Assembly (NCBI GenBank): GCA_023389455.1
Contig: JAEWEJ010000130.1
Span: 1-22,579, forward strand
DNA length: 22,579 nucleotides
Reading direction: 5' to 3'
Source of the DNA: Actinomycetes bacterium
GTDB taxonomy: Bacteria > Actinomycetota > Actinomycetes > Actinomycetales > Cellulomonadaceae
This document shows, piece after piece, positions 1-6,906 of the stretch; within the stretch, counting starts at the first letter, position 1; each line of letters starts with the position of its first letter. The notes under the pieces are model-generated. The model searched no databases and was not told where the DNA came from. It worked only from the letters and a program-made list of their open reading frames with translations. The translations under genes were made by a program, and so were the position numbers.

Positions 1-1504
1 CGACGACCCAGGCCGCCCACTTGTCGAGGACCTTCTTGGCCTTCTCGTTGCCGGTCTCGTAGTAGAGCTCGGCGAGCCGCTGCACGCCCCAGGCCTGCAT
101 GCCGAACCACTGGTTCGACGGCGGGTCCGCGTAGACGGGCGCCTCGGTGTAGGCCATGCCGTAGAACGTCGGGGTGCCGGCCGGCGGCTGCGCGTACGCA
201 CCGTTCCAGCTGTTCGTGGCACCACCGGCGATCGGGCCGTTGGACGACTGCAGCCAGGTGTAGAGCTCGACCTGGCGCTCGAGCGACTTGGCCCAGTCGG
301 CCTTCGCCGTCGCCGACTTCGGCGTCAGCTTCGGGTCGTTCGACAGCGCCCAGGCCGCGAACGGGTTCTGGTAGCCGAAGTGCGCGTGCGACGAGCCGAT
401 GCGCCAGGCCCAGCCGGAGCTGGTGTCCGTCGCGCCACCCCAGGCCATGTACCAGGACAGCAGGTAGTGCGCGCTCTCCTTGCCGGAGCCGGCGGCGCAG
501 CTCGGCGACGTGCAGCCGATCGTCTTGAAGTACTTGTCGAACAGCGTGTACCGCAGGTAGTCGCCGAGCTTGGCGGCCTTGGTGACCACGGACGCGACGT
601 CCGCGGCCTTGCCCTGCTCGGTCGCCCACTTGTTCGCCCAGTAGACGGCCTCGACGGCGCGCGCGTCGGCGTCGGACGCCGACGTGTACTTCCACTGCTT
701 GGCGTACGACGCGTCACCGGTGAACAGGTCGAGGTACCCGTTCGTGCCACCCGACGTGAAGTCGTCGCAGGTGGGGTGCGGGACCGTCTCCCACACGGAC
801 TCCTGCGGGCCGCGCTGGAACGTGTTGACGAGCGACATGCCCTCGTGGTCCGGGCCGAGCTGGCAGCCGGGGCCGGGAGCGGCACCGAAGCCGTAGATGT
901 TGTCGACGTCGCCCAGCCAGTGCATCTGGTAGATGTCGTTGTTTCCGTAGGTCGACCGCAGCTCGGCCGCGATCGGGTCCTTGCCGACGCTGCCGCTGCT
1001 GCCGATCTGGGAAGGGTACTTGCTCGGGTGGTCGTACTCCGAGGCGTAGCTCGCCGGGGCGTCGGCCTTGTAGAAGGAGTTCGTCGGCTGATCCGCCTGC
1101 TGGGGGATCATGTACGTCTCCATGTTGACCCACGCGTCGTTCAGCGGGGCCCAGTCACCGGTGGCCTGGCCGTACAGGGCCTCGAGCCAGATCCAGTAGC
1201 TGTACGCCTCGGACGTGGTCATGTGCCCGTAGTCGGGGGCCTCGACCATGAGGGTCTCGACGGCGTGGTAGGGGATGCCCTGCGGGCTGAAGTACCCGTT
1301 GGCCGGGTCCTTGATCTTCTCGTACTGCTCGAGGAACCGCTGCGCGTACTCGGAGTCGACCGCCACGGCAGCGGGAAGCGCTGCCTGCGACGTCGATCCG
1401 GAGAGCGCCTGGGCGGCCTGCATGCCGCCTGCGGCCACGAGCGTCGTGGCCGTCAGGACGGCCCAGGCCGCTCTGACGGCACGCCGTCGGGTGCTTGAGG
1501 ACAT
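1..1504 (-). CDS. GH48 reducing-end cellobiohydrolase, N-terminal part (runs off left edge)
   Basis: Family 48 glycoside hydrolases release cellobiose processively from the reducing ends of cellulose and are major exocellulases of Cellulomonas. The first 501 residues are visible. A secretion signal (Arg-rich start SSSTRRR, hydrophobic stretch to about residue 34, A-x-A-like end) is followed directly by the catalytic domain. The segment TTSEAYSYW (Glu99) fits the family's general-acid glutamate. The WLEALYG, DVDNIYGFG and GGTNGYLDLF segments and the later WNGAYAQPP are typical of GH48. The ATG at 1504-1502 has AGGAAAGG about 8 nt upstream. The rest of the catalytic domain and any FN3 or CBM2 module lie outside the window. 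It is transcribed away from the ABC operon and separated from it by 350 nt, so it has its own promoter. The family call is secure; the overall architecture is not visible. Confidence 0.93.
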   Translation of the reverse strand, partial: MSSSTRRRAVRAAWAVLTATTLVAAGGMQAAQALSGSTSQAALPAAVAVDSEYAQRFLEQYEKIKDPANGYFSPQGIPYHAVETLMVEAPDYGHMTTSEAYSYWIWLEALYGQATGDWAPLNDAWVNMETYMIPQQADQPTNSFYKADAPASYASEYDHPSKYPSQIGSSGSVGKDPIAAELRSTYGNNDIYQMHWLGDVDNIYGFGAAPGPGCQLGPDHEGMSLVNTFQRGPQESVWETVPHPTCDDFTSGGTNGYLDLFTGDASYAKQWKYTSASDADARAVEAVYWANKWATEQGKAADVASVVTKAAKLGDYLRYTLFDKYFKTIGCTSPSCAAGSGKESAHYLLSWYMAWGGATDTSSGWAWRIGSSHAHFGYQNPFAAWALSNDPKLTPKSATAKADWAKSLERQVELYTWLQSSNGPIAGGATNSWNGAYAQPPAGTPTFYGMAYTEAPVYADPPSNQWFGMQAWGVQRLAELYYETGNEKAKKVLDKWAAWVV

Positions 1505-1694
1505 CTTCCGTACCTTTCCTGGCGTCGACCACGCTCGGCCTCGGTGCCGGCGTGGAGCCTGTCGACGGCCTCGGAGCCGGCGACAGTCCTGCACGAAGGA
1601 ACGGACCGGTCCGCGGTGCGCAGCGTCGCGCGCCCGCGGTGAGCGGTCTGGACGACGCTCACTCTCACCAGGTCCACAGGCACCGTCCAGGCCG

Positions 1695-1704
1695 CGAAAC
1701 GCTT
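1695..1704 (-). promoter_or_regulatory. LacI-family operator-like core upstream of GH48
   Basis: The plus strand reads CGAAACGCTT, and in GH48 sense orientation AAGCGTTTCG. The identical 10-mer in the same sense orientation lies upstream of the GH127 gene at 6802-6811. GAA-n-CG-n-TT around a central CG is the usual core of LacI/GalR-family operators. It lies about 190 nt upstream of the GH48 start. No regulator gene is in the window, so co-regulation is inferred. Confidence 0.35.
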
Positions 1705-1719
1705 AGGGAGGCGCGGTCG

Positions 1720-1733
1720 TGGGAGCGTGACCA
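1720..1733. promoter_or_regulatory. CelR-like half-palindrome
   Basis: TGGGAGCGTGACCA matches 11 of 14 positions of the palindrome TGGGAGCGCTCCCA, which LacI-family CelR/CebR repressors bind in cellulolytic actinobacteria. The left half is perfect and the right half degenerate. Its place upstream of a cellulase gene fits, but it is about 215 nt from the start codon, so its use is uncertain. Confidence 0.3.
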
Positions 1734-1777
1734 ACCCGGTGGGCACCGCGCCGCGCCCGGCACCCGCCGCGCACGAC

Positions 1778-1835
1778 GTCGACCGGCACCCGGCCGCCGG
1801 CCGCGGGGCGGCTCGGACGGCGGGTCCCGGTCGAC
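1778..1835 (-). terminator. Hairpin terminator of the ABC transporter operon
   Basis: GTCGACCGG (1778-1786) pairs with CCGGTCGAC (1827-1835). After one mismatch, ACCCG (1788-1792) pairs with CGGGT (1821-1825), and GC-rich sequence fills the loop. It begins 20 nt past the stop codon of the permease gene. There is no U-tract, which is usual for such GC-rich genomes. Confidence 0.6.
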
Positions 1836-1854
1836 GGGCTGCCCTGCGGGTGCG

Positions 1855-2745
1855 TCAGGTCCAGCGGAACAGCCGGACGGCGACGGGCACGCCGACCAGC
1901 GCCCACACCGCCATGACCAGCATCTCGGTACCGGGGAACGGCTGCCCGACCCAGCCCGCCGTCATCGCCTGCGTCGCCGCGCCCAGCGGCGTGTACCCGG
2001 CGACGTCCTGCACGAGGTCCGGCATCAGCGGCAGCGGCAGCCACACCCCGGCGAAGAACAGGCACAGGAAGTAGAGCGTCATGCCCCACCCGTTGGCCGC
2101 CGCGGCGGTCGGCGCCCGGGCTGCCACGAGCGACCCGAGGGCGAACGCCGACAGCACCGCCAGCAGGAACGCCAGCAGGACGGTCGCGGGCTGCTCCGGC
2201 AGCGAGATGCCGAGCACCAGCACGCCGGAGGTGACCGCGAGCGCGGCAGCGAGGAGCAGCGCCGCGAGGTTGACGACCACCTGGGCCACCAGGAGGCGCG
2301 CCGGCCCGACCGGCGTGGTCGACAGTCGGCGCAGCACGCCGCGCTGCCGGTAGGTCGCGATGATCGCCGGGAACGTCGAGACGGCGACCGTCGCGACGGC
2401 CAGGCTCAGGACGATGGGCGTGTACCCGGTGATGGCGGTGACCGCGGCGAGGAGCGGGTCGCTGTCGTCGTAGGGCTGGTCCGCCCACGGCATCACGAGG
2501 CCGAGCACCGTCAGCAGCAGCGCCGGGAACAGCAGCGCGAAGAACAGCACCGACGGGTCGCGGACCAGGAGGCGTGCCTCGACGGCGATCATGCGGGCCA
2601 GGGCGCCGCCCGGCGCGCGGTGCGCGACGGCGCCGTCGGTCGGGGCGAGCGCGCGGCGGCGCGCGGACGCGTCGGACGTCGGGCCGGACGTCGTGCCGCT
2701 GGCCGTGCTCGACGTCGGGCCGGGGGTCGGGGTCGTGGGGGTCAT
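1855..2745 (-). CDS. ABC-2 type transporter permease
   Basis: Membrane subunit of an export-type ABC transporter (DrrB/NodJ-like ABC-2 family), 296 aa. A cytoplasmic Thr/Ser/Pro-rich N-terminus of about 45 residues precedes six hydrophobic segments, beginning at DPSVLFFALLFPALLL. The motif RQRGVLRRLSTTPV between the second and third helices is the amphipathic coupling-helix region typical of ABC-2 permeases. The late segment LCLFFAGVWLPLPLMPD also fits. The start ATG lies 1 nt after the TGA of the upstream ATPase, with GGAGGTG overlapping that stop, so the two are translationally coupled and almost certainly form one exporter. The substrate cannot be told; relatives export drugs or lipids. 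Confidence 0.88.
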   Translation of the reverse strand: MTPTTPTPGPTSSTASGTTSGPTSDASARRRALAPTDGAVAHRAPGGALARMIAVEARLLVRDPSVLFFALLFPALLLTVLGLVMPWADQPYDDSDPLLAAVTAITGYTPIVLSLAVATVAVSTFPAIIATYRQRGVLRRLSTTPVGPARLLVAQVVVNLAALLLAAALAVTSGVLVLGISLPEQPATVLLAFLLAVLSAFALGSLVAARAPTAAAANGWGMTLYFLCLFFAGVWLPLPLMPDLVQDVAGYTPLGAATQAMTAGWVGQPFPGTEMLVMAVWALVGVPVAVRLFRWT

Positions 2746-2746
2746 G

Positions 2747-3733
2747 TCACACCTCCGCAGGAGCGGTCGTCGGGGTCGCCGCCGGCGTGGGCGGCGCGGT
2801 GTCGGTGCCGGTCGTGCCGGTGCCGGTGAGGGAGACGAACGCGTCCTCGAGGGACGCGCGCTCCAGACGGACGTCCTGCGCCCGGACGTCGTGCCGGGCC
2901 AGCGCGACCATCACGTCCTGCACGACTGTGCCGCCGCCCCGCACGACCAGCGCCCGGTCCTCGACGACCGCGTCGTGGACGTCCGGGACGCCGGCCACCG
3001 CCGCCAGGAGGACCGCGTCGGCGACGGGGCCCTGGGGCCGCACGCGCAGCACCTGCTCACCCTGCGCCAAGGTGACGATCTCCGCCGGCGTGCCGACGGC
3101 GGCGACCTGCCCGGACGCGATGAGCGCGATCCGGTCGCACAGCCGCTCGGCCTCCTCCATGAGGTGCGTGACGAGGATGATCGTGACCCCCGCGTCGCGG
3201 ATCGCCTCGACCACCGCCCACGTCTCGCGCCGGGCGTGGGGGTCCAGCCCGGTGGTGAGCTCGTCGAGGATCGCGAGCTCCGGGCGGCCCACCAGCGCGA
3301 GCGCGACGGACAGGCGCTGCTTCTGGCCACCGGACAGGTCCTTGAACGCCGTGTCCTGCTTGGCCGTCAGCCCCAGCAGGTCCAGCAGGTCCGTGGGGTC
3401 GGCGGGGTCGGGGTAGAACGACGCGTACAGGTCGAGCGCCTCGCGCACCCGCAGCCGGTCCGGCATCGCGGACTCCTGCAGCTGCAGGCCGACCCTCTCG
3501 TGCAGCGCCGCGGCCTGCGTCGTCGGGTCGAGGCCCAGGACCTCGACGGTGCCGCCGTCGGGGCGTCGCAGGCCGGCGATCATCTCGACCGTCGTCGTCT
3601 TGCCGGCGCCGTTGCGCCCGAGGATGCCGTAGATCTCGCCGCGCTCGACGGTGAGGGACACGTCCTGCACGGCCAGGGTGCTGCCGTAGGACTTGCGCAG
3701 GTGCTCCGCGCGGACGACCGGGGTGGTGCTCAT
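2747..3733 (-). CDS. ABC transporter ATP-binding protein (ABC-2 exporter partner)
   Basis: The 328-residue ATPase drives the adjoining permease. Walker A is GRNGAGKTT (residues 39-47), the signature LSGGQ (133-137) and Walker B LAILDE (153-158), followed by LTTGLDP, where Leu replaces the usual Pro after the catalytic Glu. The H-loop is in LVTHLMEEAERL. After the nucleotide-binding domain comes a roughly 100-residue C-terminal domain like those of DrrA/CcmA-type drug exporters, ending in a Thr/Pro/Ala-rich tail. It is the fifth gene of the run starting at the GntR gene, but a 117-nt gap separates it from the gene before. The ATPase-permease pair may therefore have been a separate two-gene exporter joined to the operon. 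Confidence 0.9.
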   Translation of the reverse strand: MSTTPVVRAEHLRKSYGSTLAVQDVSLTVERGEIYGILGRNGAGKTTTVEMIAGLRRPDGGTVEVLGLDPTTQAAALHERVGLQLQESAMPDRLRVREALDLYASFYPDPADPTDLLDLLGLTAKQDTAFKDLSGGQKQRLSVALALVGRPELAILDELTTGLDPHARRETWAVVEAIRDAGVTIILVTHLMEEAERLCDRIALIASGQVAAVGTPAEIVTLAQGEQVLRVRPQGPVADAVLLAAVAGVPDVHDAVVEDRALVVRGGGTVVQDVMVALARHDVRAQDVRLERASLEDAFVSLTGTGTTGTDTAPPTPAATPTTAPAEV

Positions 3734-3800
3734 GCTGACCTCCGGGTGGGCGTGGGTGCGCCGGGACCGGCGCGTGGGTGTGGGGTGTCGCGGCCTCGGC

Positions 3801-3824
3801 GGGTGCCGGGTCCGTGGGGACGGG
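3801..3824 (+). other. G-quadruplex motif in the gap before the second ABC pair
   Basis: In the 117-nt gap 3734-3850 the plus strand carries four G-runs (GGG, GGG, GGGG, GGG) separated by 4, 5 and 2 nt, which satisfies the canonical G4 rule. Since the genes are on the minus strand, the G-runs lie on the template strand. The surrounding gap is also G-rich, with repeated GTGGGTG and GGTGTCGCGG words. No gene is seen in the gap. Confidence 0.4.
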
Positions 3825-3850
3825 TGTGCGTGGGTGTCGCGGTGCGTGGG

Positions 3851-4597
3851 TTACGGGTGCGGTGGCCGCAGCTGCGTGCGGCGGACGACGGCGGCGTAGG
3901 CCGCGGCGGTGAGGGCGATGACGAGCGCGGACCAGCCGAGCGCGGGCCACGGCGGGCCAGGGGCGGCGGCGGGTAGCGGACCCCAGCCGCCGGCCGCGCC
4001 GAGCAGGGCGAAGACGAGGAACACGGGGCCGACGGTGAGCGGCAGCGCGAGCGTGCCGCGCAGCCCGCCCCAGCGCTGGTAGGCAGCCCCGACGAGCAGG
4101 GCGGCGACGTTCCCGACGACGCAGCACACGACGAGCTCGGCGAGCAGCAGGCCGAGAGGGGAGGACTCGTCGGCGAGGAAGCCGTCGTTCACCCGCCAGC
4201 CCCGGCCGAGGGCCGTGTGGATGCCGCGCTCGGCGAGGGCGAGTGCGGTGAGCACGACCCCGTAGGCCGCGCCCGTGCCGACCCCGACGAGGACCGTCGC
4301 CCGGGCGAACGTCCGCCGCGTCATGCCGGCGGCGACGTGCACCCGCAGGTAGAGCGGGACGAGGGCGATGGCCTGGGAGAACGGGAACCAGATGGCGGCG
4401 TGCCGCGCGTAGAGGACGACGGACGCGTCGTCGACACCCAGCAGCCGGTCGACCAGGACGCTCGCCACCACGACGACGGGCACCGAGCACGCCCAGAACC
4501 AGACGAGCAGCGTGAGGTTGAGGGCGGCGAGCCGGGTGACGGTGTGCCGCAGCGGGCCGGTGCGGCCCGCCGGGGCGGCGGTGGCGGTGGCGGTCAT
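3851..4597 (-). CDS. Polytopic membrane protein, paralogue of the neighbouring gene
   Basis: A 248-residue protein with about six hydrophobic segments, starting with LTLLVWFWACSVPVVVVASV. It is a clear paralogue of the 4669-5406 product. Shared blocks include YAR.AA.WFPFS, YLRVH.A.GMTRRTF.RA, LVGA.YQR.G and LPLTVGP. The conserved GMTRRTF block sits between helices, where ABC-2 permeases have their coupling helix, so it is probably a transporter membrane subunit of the YtrA-YtrB type. The start ATG at 4597 is chosen because GAGGAGG lies about 6 nt upstream; the frame stays open further upstream but reads through repeats. With its paralogue it may form a heterodimeric channel driven by the 5403-6326 ATPase. 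Substrate unknown. Confidence 0.8.
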   Translation of the reverse strand: MTATATAAPAGRTGPLRHTVTRLAALNLTLLVWFWACSVPVVVVASVLVDRLLGVDDASVVLYARHAAIWFPFSQAIALVPLYLRVHVAAGMTRRTFARATVLVGVGTGAAYGVVLTALALAERGIHTALGRGWRVNDGFLADESSPLGLLLAELVVCCVVGNVAALLVGAAYQRWGGLRGTLALPLTVGPVFLVFALLGAAGGWGPLPAAAPGPPWPALGWSALVIALTAAAYAAVVRRTQLRPPHP

Positions 4598-4630
4598 CGT
4601 CTCCTCCTCTCTCGCGGTCGGGGTGTGGTG

Positions 4631-4665
4631 GTCGGGGGTCGGGTGGTCGGGGGTCGGGTGGTCGG
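4631..4665. repeat. 15-bp tandem repeat with G4 potential between paralogous membrane genes
   Basis: GTCGGGGGTCGGGTG occurs twice head-to-tail (4631-4645 and 4646-4660), followed by a 5-nt partial copy. The G-runs GGGGG, GGG, GGGGG, GGG on the plus strand fit a G-quadruplex on the template strand. It fills most of the 71-nt gap 4598-4668, the first break in an otherwise overlapping gene chain. Confidence 0.6.
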
Positions 4666-4668
4666 TCG

Positions 4669-5406
4669 TCAGTGCGCCGGGGCGACCTGCAGCCGCCGCA
4701 CGAGGGCGGCGAAGACCGCCGCCATCACCGCGGCGAGGACGACGCCCACGCCGACCGCCAGGGCCAGGTGGCCAGCCGCGGTCGTGGTCCAGATGCCCGG
4801 CAGGTCGACGAAACGGACGCCGGGGATGTAGAGCAGCAGCACGAGCGGACCCACGGTCAGCGGGAGCGTGAGCGTGCCCGCCCAGGCGCCGAACCGCTGG
4901 TAGACGGCCCCGACGAGCAGCCCGGACAGGTTCGCGACGGCGCACGTCACGGACATCTCGAGCAGCATCGCCCCGGCGGACGCGTACTCGTCGGCGAGCT
5001 GGACCTCCGTGATCACCGACCCCCAGCCCAGGGCGTCGTGGACGGCCCGCTCCAGCAGCACGAGGGCCGTGAAGACGGCCGCGTACCCGACGCCGGCGGC
5101 CACCTCGACGAGCAGCGCGGCCCGGACGAACGTCCGGCGCGTCATGCCCGACGCAATGTGCACCCGCAGGTAGGCGGCGACCAGCATGATGCCGAGCGAG
5201 AACGGGAACCAGGTCGCCGCCTGCCGGGCGTAGACCATGATCGACACGTCGACGCTGCCGGCGACCCGCCAGGCGACGAGGGTGGCGGTCACGGCCGCCA
5301 CGACCGCGATCGCCCAGAAGATCCAGGCCATGGTCAGCAGCGCCGCGCCCAGCCGGCGCGCGGTGTGCGCCGTGGGTGACGGGCGTGCGGCGACGGTCGT
5401 CGTCAT
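4669..5406 (-). CDS. Polytopic membrane protein of a GntR/YtrA-linked ABC transporter
   Basis: A 245-residue protein with about six hydrophobic segments, including MAWIFWAIAVVAAVTATLVAW and LVLLLYIPGVRF. It shares the blocks WFPFS, YLRVHIASGMTRRTF, LVGAVYQRFG and LTLPLTVGPL with its downstream neighbour, evidence for an in-operon duplication. The start ATG at 5406 overlaps the TGA of the ATPase gene by 4 nt, so the two products are translationally coupled and probably form a complex in the cytoplasmic membrane. The family is not certain; the setting suggests the permease of a YtrB-type transporter. Confidence 0.82.
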   Translation of the reverse strand: MTTTVAARPSPTAHTARRLGAALLTMAWIFWAIAVVAAVTATLVAWRVAGSVDVSIMVYARQAATWFPFSLGIMLVAAYLRVHIASGMTRRTFVRAALLVEVAAGVGYAAVFTALVLLERAVHDALGWGSVITEVQLADEYASAGAMLLEMSVTCAVANLSGLLVGAVYQRFGAWAGTLTLPLTVGPLVLLLYIPGVRFVDLPGIWTTTAAGHLALAVGVGVVLAAVMAAVFAALVRRLQVAPAH

Positions 5407-6326
5407 CGGTCCACCCCTCGCGCGTGCGCCGCCGCGCCGCCGGTGCGGCCCGGGTCGGTGAGGTGGACGAACAGGTCCTGCAGCGGGACCGGGCCCAGCT
5501 CGAGCCCGGCCTCCCGTGCGCGGCGCACGTCCCCCTCCAGGAGCGCGCCGCGCACGGTGGTCTGGGTGGTGCCGCCGAGGCGCTGCGTGGCGAGGACGTC
5601 TCGCCCCGCGACGAAGTCCGCGACGGCGGCCGCCGGGCCGGTGACCGAGACGCCCTCGGCTCGCAGGGACTCGACGTCCTGGGCGAGGAGGACACGGCCG
5701 CGGTCGAGCACCACGACGTCCTCGAGCAGCCGCTCCACCTCGTCGATCAGGTGGCTCGACAGCACGATCGTGCGCGGGTGCTCGGCGTAGTCGGCGAGCA
5801 GCGCGTCGTAGAACGCGTACCGGCTGGGCGCGTCGAGGCCGAGGTGGACCTCGTCGAGGATGGTGAGCGGCGCGCGCGAGGCGAGCCCGACGACGATCCC
5901 GAACGCCGACTTCTTGCCCCGCGACAGCTTCGACGGCTTGCGCCTCAGGTCGAGCTCGAACAGCTCGAGCAGCTCGCCGGCCAGCTCGTGCGAGAACCAC
6001 GGCCGCGCGCCGGAGAGGTAGGCGAGGTTGTCCTTGAGGGAGTAGTCGTCGAGCACGTCGCCGGACTCGCGGACGAAGCACACCCCCGGCACGACCCGCT
6101 CGTTCTCCCACGGCTCCTCGCCGTCCACGAGCACGCGGCCGGCCGTCGGACGGCGGAAGGCGGCGAGCAGCGAGCCCATCGTCGACTTGCCCGACCCGTT
6201 GCGCCCCAGCAGCCCGGTGATGGTGCCGGGACGGATCGTCAGGGCGACGTCGTCGAGCGCGGTGACGTCGCCGTAGCGCTGCGTCACGCCCTGGAGCTCG
6301 ACGCCCCAGCCGGTGGTCGCGGTCAT
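5403..6326 (-). CDS. ABC transporter ATP-binding protein with divergent signature
   Basis: A 307-residue ATPase. Walker A is GRNGSGKST (residues 41-49) and Walker B TILDE (155-159, catalytic Glu159); the H-loop histidine is in LSSHLIDEVERL. The signature is LSRGK (134-138) instead of LSGGQ, and the Q-loop region reads FVRESGD with no obvious glutamine. LSxGxK-type signatures occur in YtrB/EcsA-like ATPases linked to GntR regulators, so this is probably family-typical and not decay. About 90 C-terminal residues follow the ATPase domain. It overlaps both neighbours by 4 nt (ATGA), consistent with a coupled repressor-ATPase-membrane protein unit. In Bacillus subtilis such operons respond to cell-wall-active antibiotics; a similar role here is inference. 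Confidence 0.88.
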   Translation of the reverse strand: MTATTGWGVELQGVTQRYGDVTALDDVALTIRPGTITGLLGRNGSGKSTMGSLLAAFRRPTAGRVLVDGEEPWENERVVPGVCFVRESGDVLDDYSLKDNLAYLSGARPWFSHELAGELLELFELDLRRKPSKLSRGKKSAFGIVVGLASRAPLTILDEVHLGLDAPSRYAFYDALLADYAEHPRTIVLSSHLIDEVERLLEDVVVLDRGRVLLAQDVESLRAEGVSVTGPAAAVADFVAGRDVLATQRLGGTTQTTVRGALLEGDVRRAREAGLELGPVPLQDLFVHLTDPGRTGGAAAHARGVDR

Positions 6327-6706
6327 CGGGACTCTCCCTCGGGTGCGGGGCGGGCGGCACGGGCGCGGAGCCGGGCGACGACGTCCTCGACGTCGACGCC
6401 CAGGACGCGGGCCGCGTCGGCGACGGGGTCGACCGCGTCGGCGAAGAAGGACTCGCGGGCCTCGGCGAGCAGCCGCTCGCGGGCACCGGGGGCGACGAAC
6501 ATGCCGACGCCCCGGCGCTTGTAGAGCACGCCCTCGTCCACGAGCTGCGCGAACGCCTTGGCGGCCGTCGCCGGGTTGATGCGGAACGTCGTGGCGTACT
6601 GCGTGGTCGACATGACCTGCTCCTCGGCTGCCAGGGCGCCCGAGAGCACGTCCTGCCTGATCTGGTCCGCGATCTGCAGGTACACGGGGGCACGTCCGTC
6701 GAACAC
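6323..6706 (-). CDS. GntR-family transcriptional regulator, YtrA subfamily
   Basis: A 127-residue DNA-binding repressor. The winged helix-turn-helix spans about residues 8-72: VYLQIADQIRQDVLSG, recognition region INPATAAKAFAQL, wing YKRRGVGMFV. Only about 50 residues follow, too few for the usual GntR ligand-binding domain; a short C-terminus is the mark of the YtrA subgroup. It uses a GTG start with GGGAGGGG about 6 nt upstream, and its stop overlaps the ATPase start by 4 nt. YtrA proteins typically head the ABC transporter operon they repress, and the large palindrome just upstream is the obvious autoregulatory site. The effector is unknown. Confidence 0.92.
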   Translation of the reverse strand: MFDGRAPVYLQIADQIRQDVLSGALAAEEQVMSTTQYATTFRINPATAAKAFAQLVDEGVLYKRRGVGMFVAPGARERLLAEARESFFADAVDPVADAARVLGVDVEDVVARLRARAARPAPEGESR

Positions 6707-6712
6707 GGCTAC

Positions 6713-6771
6713 CCCTCCCTGCTGGTTCTGTGGTTCATTACTCGACTAATGAACCACAGAACCTGGGAGGG
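6713..6771. promoter_or_regulatory. Large palindrome: probable YtrA-type operator, overlapping the gntR Shine-Dalgarno
   Basis: The perfect 17-bp arms GGTTCTGTGGTTCATTA (6724-6740) and TAATGAACCACAGAACC (6747-6763) flank the 6-nt spacer CTCGAC. Beyond an asymmetric bulge, CCCTCCC (6713-6719) pairs with GGGAGGG (6765-6771). The AT-richer core stands out from its surroundings. It lies 18 nt upstream of the gntR coding start (arms) and within the divergent promoter region shared with the GH127 gene. The outer left block is the complement of the gntR Shine-Dalgarno, so the transcript could also fold and mask ribosome binding. Confidence 0.75.
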
Positions 6772-6800
6772 CACAAGCCCCACCCGCCCCGGAGAGCTAC

Positions 6801-6810
6801 GAAGCGTTTC
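6801..6810 (+). promoter_or_regulatory. LacI-family operator-like core upstream of GH127
   Basis: GAAGCGTTTC is a near-perfect palindrome about a central CG, with one mismatched pair. The overlapping 10-mer AAGCGTTTCG (6802-6811) occurs in the same orientation upstream of the GH48 gene. It lies about 95 nt before the GH127 start, a likely promoter position. A -10-like TATACG at 6826-6831 follows, but spacing does not allow a firm promoter call. Confidence 0.4.
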
Positions 6811-6868
6811 GACCGCCGCTCGACGTATACGCCCCGCCCGCACGCGCGTACGTTCGCGAGCACCCGGT

Positions 6869-6882
6869 TGTGATCGTTCACA
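6869..6882 (+). promoter_or_regulatory. lac-operator-like palindrome upstream of GH127
   Basis: TGTGATCGTTCACA has TGTGA/TCACA arms around a central CG with a single mismatched pair. It resembles the ideal lac operator TTGTGAGCGCTCACAA, so a LacI/GalR-family sugar repressor is the natural candidate. It lies 24 nt before the ATG, downstream of any plausible promoter, as in roadblock-type repression. Confidence 0.5.
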
Positions 6883-6906
6883 CCGCCTCGATGGAGAGGT
6901 CCTGCG

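Larger units (their letters stand above)
1505..1854. other. Intergenic region upstream of the GH48 gene
   Basis: This 350-nt stretch holds no convincing gene; the open frames through it are compositional. Its right end (1778-1835) is a terminator hairpin for the ABC operon. The middle carries a LacI-like core at 1695-1704 and a CelR-like sequence at 1720-1733. The left end holds the GH48 ribosome-binding site. A minus-strand promoter is expected between about 1520 and 1700, but I see no clear -10/-35 pair. Confidence 0.6.

Noticed and set aside
380..1498. Long plus-strand open frame opposite the GH48 gene
   Set aside because: It is a composition shadow in GC-rich DNA; the minus-strand frame has a signal peptide and clear GH48 motifs.
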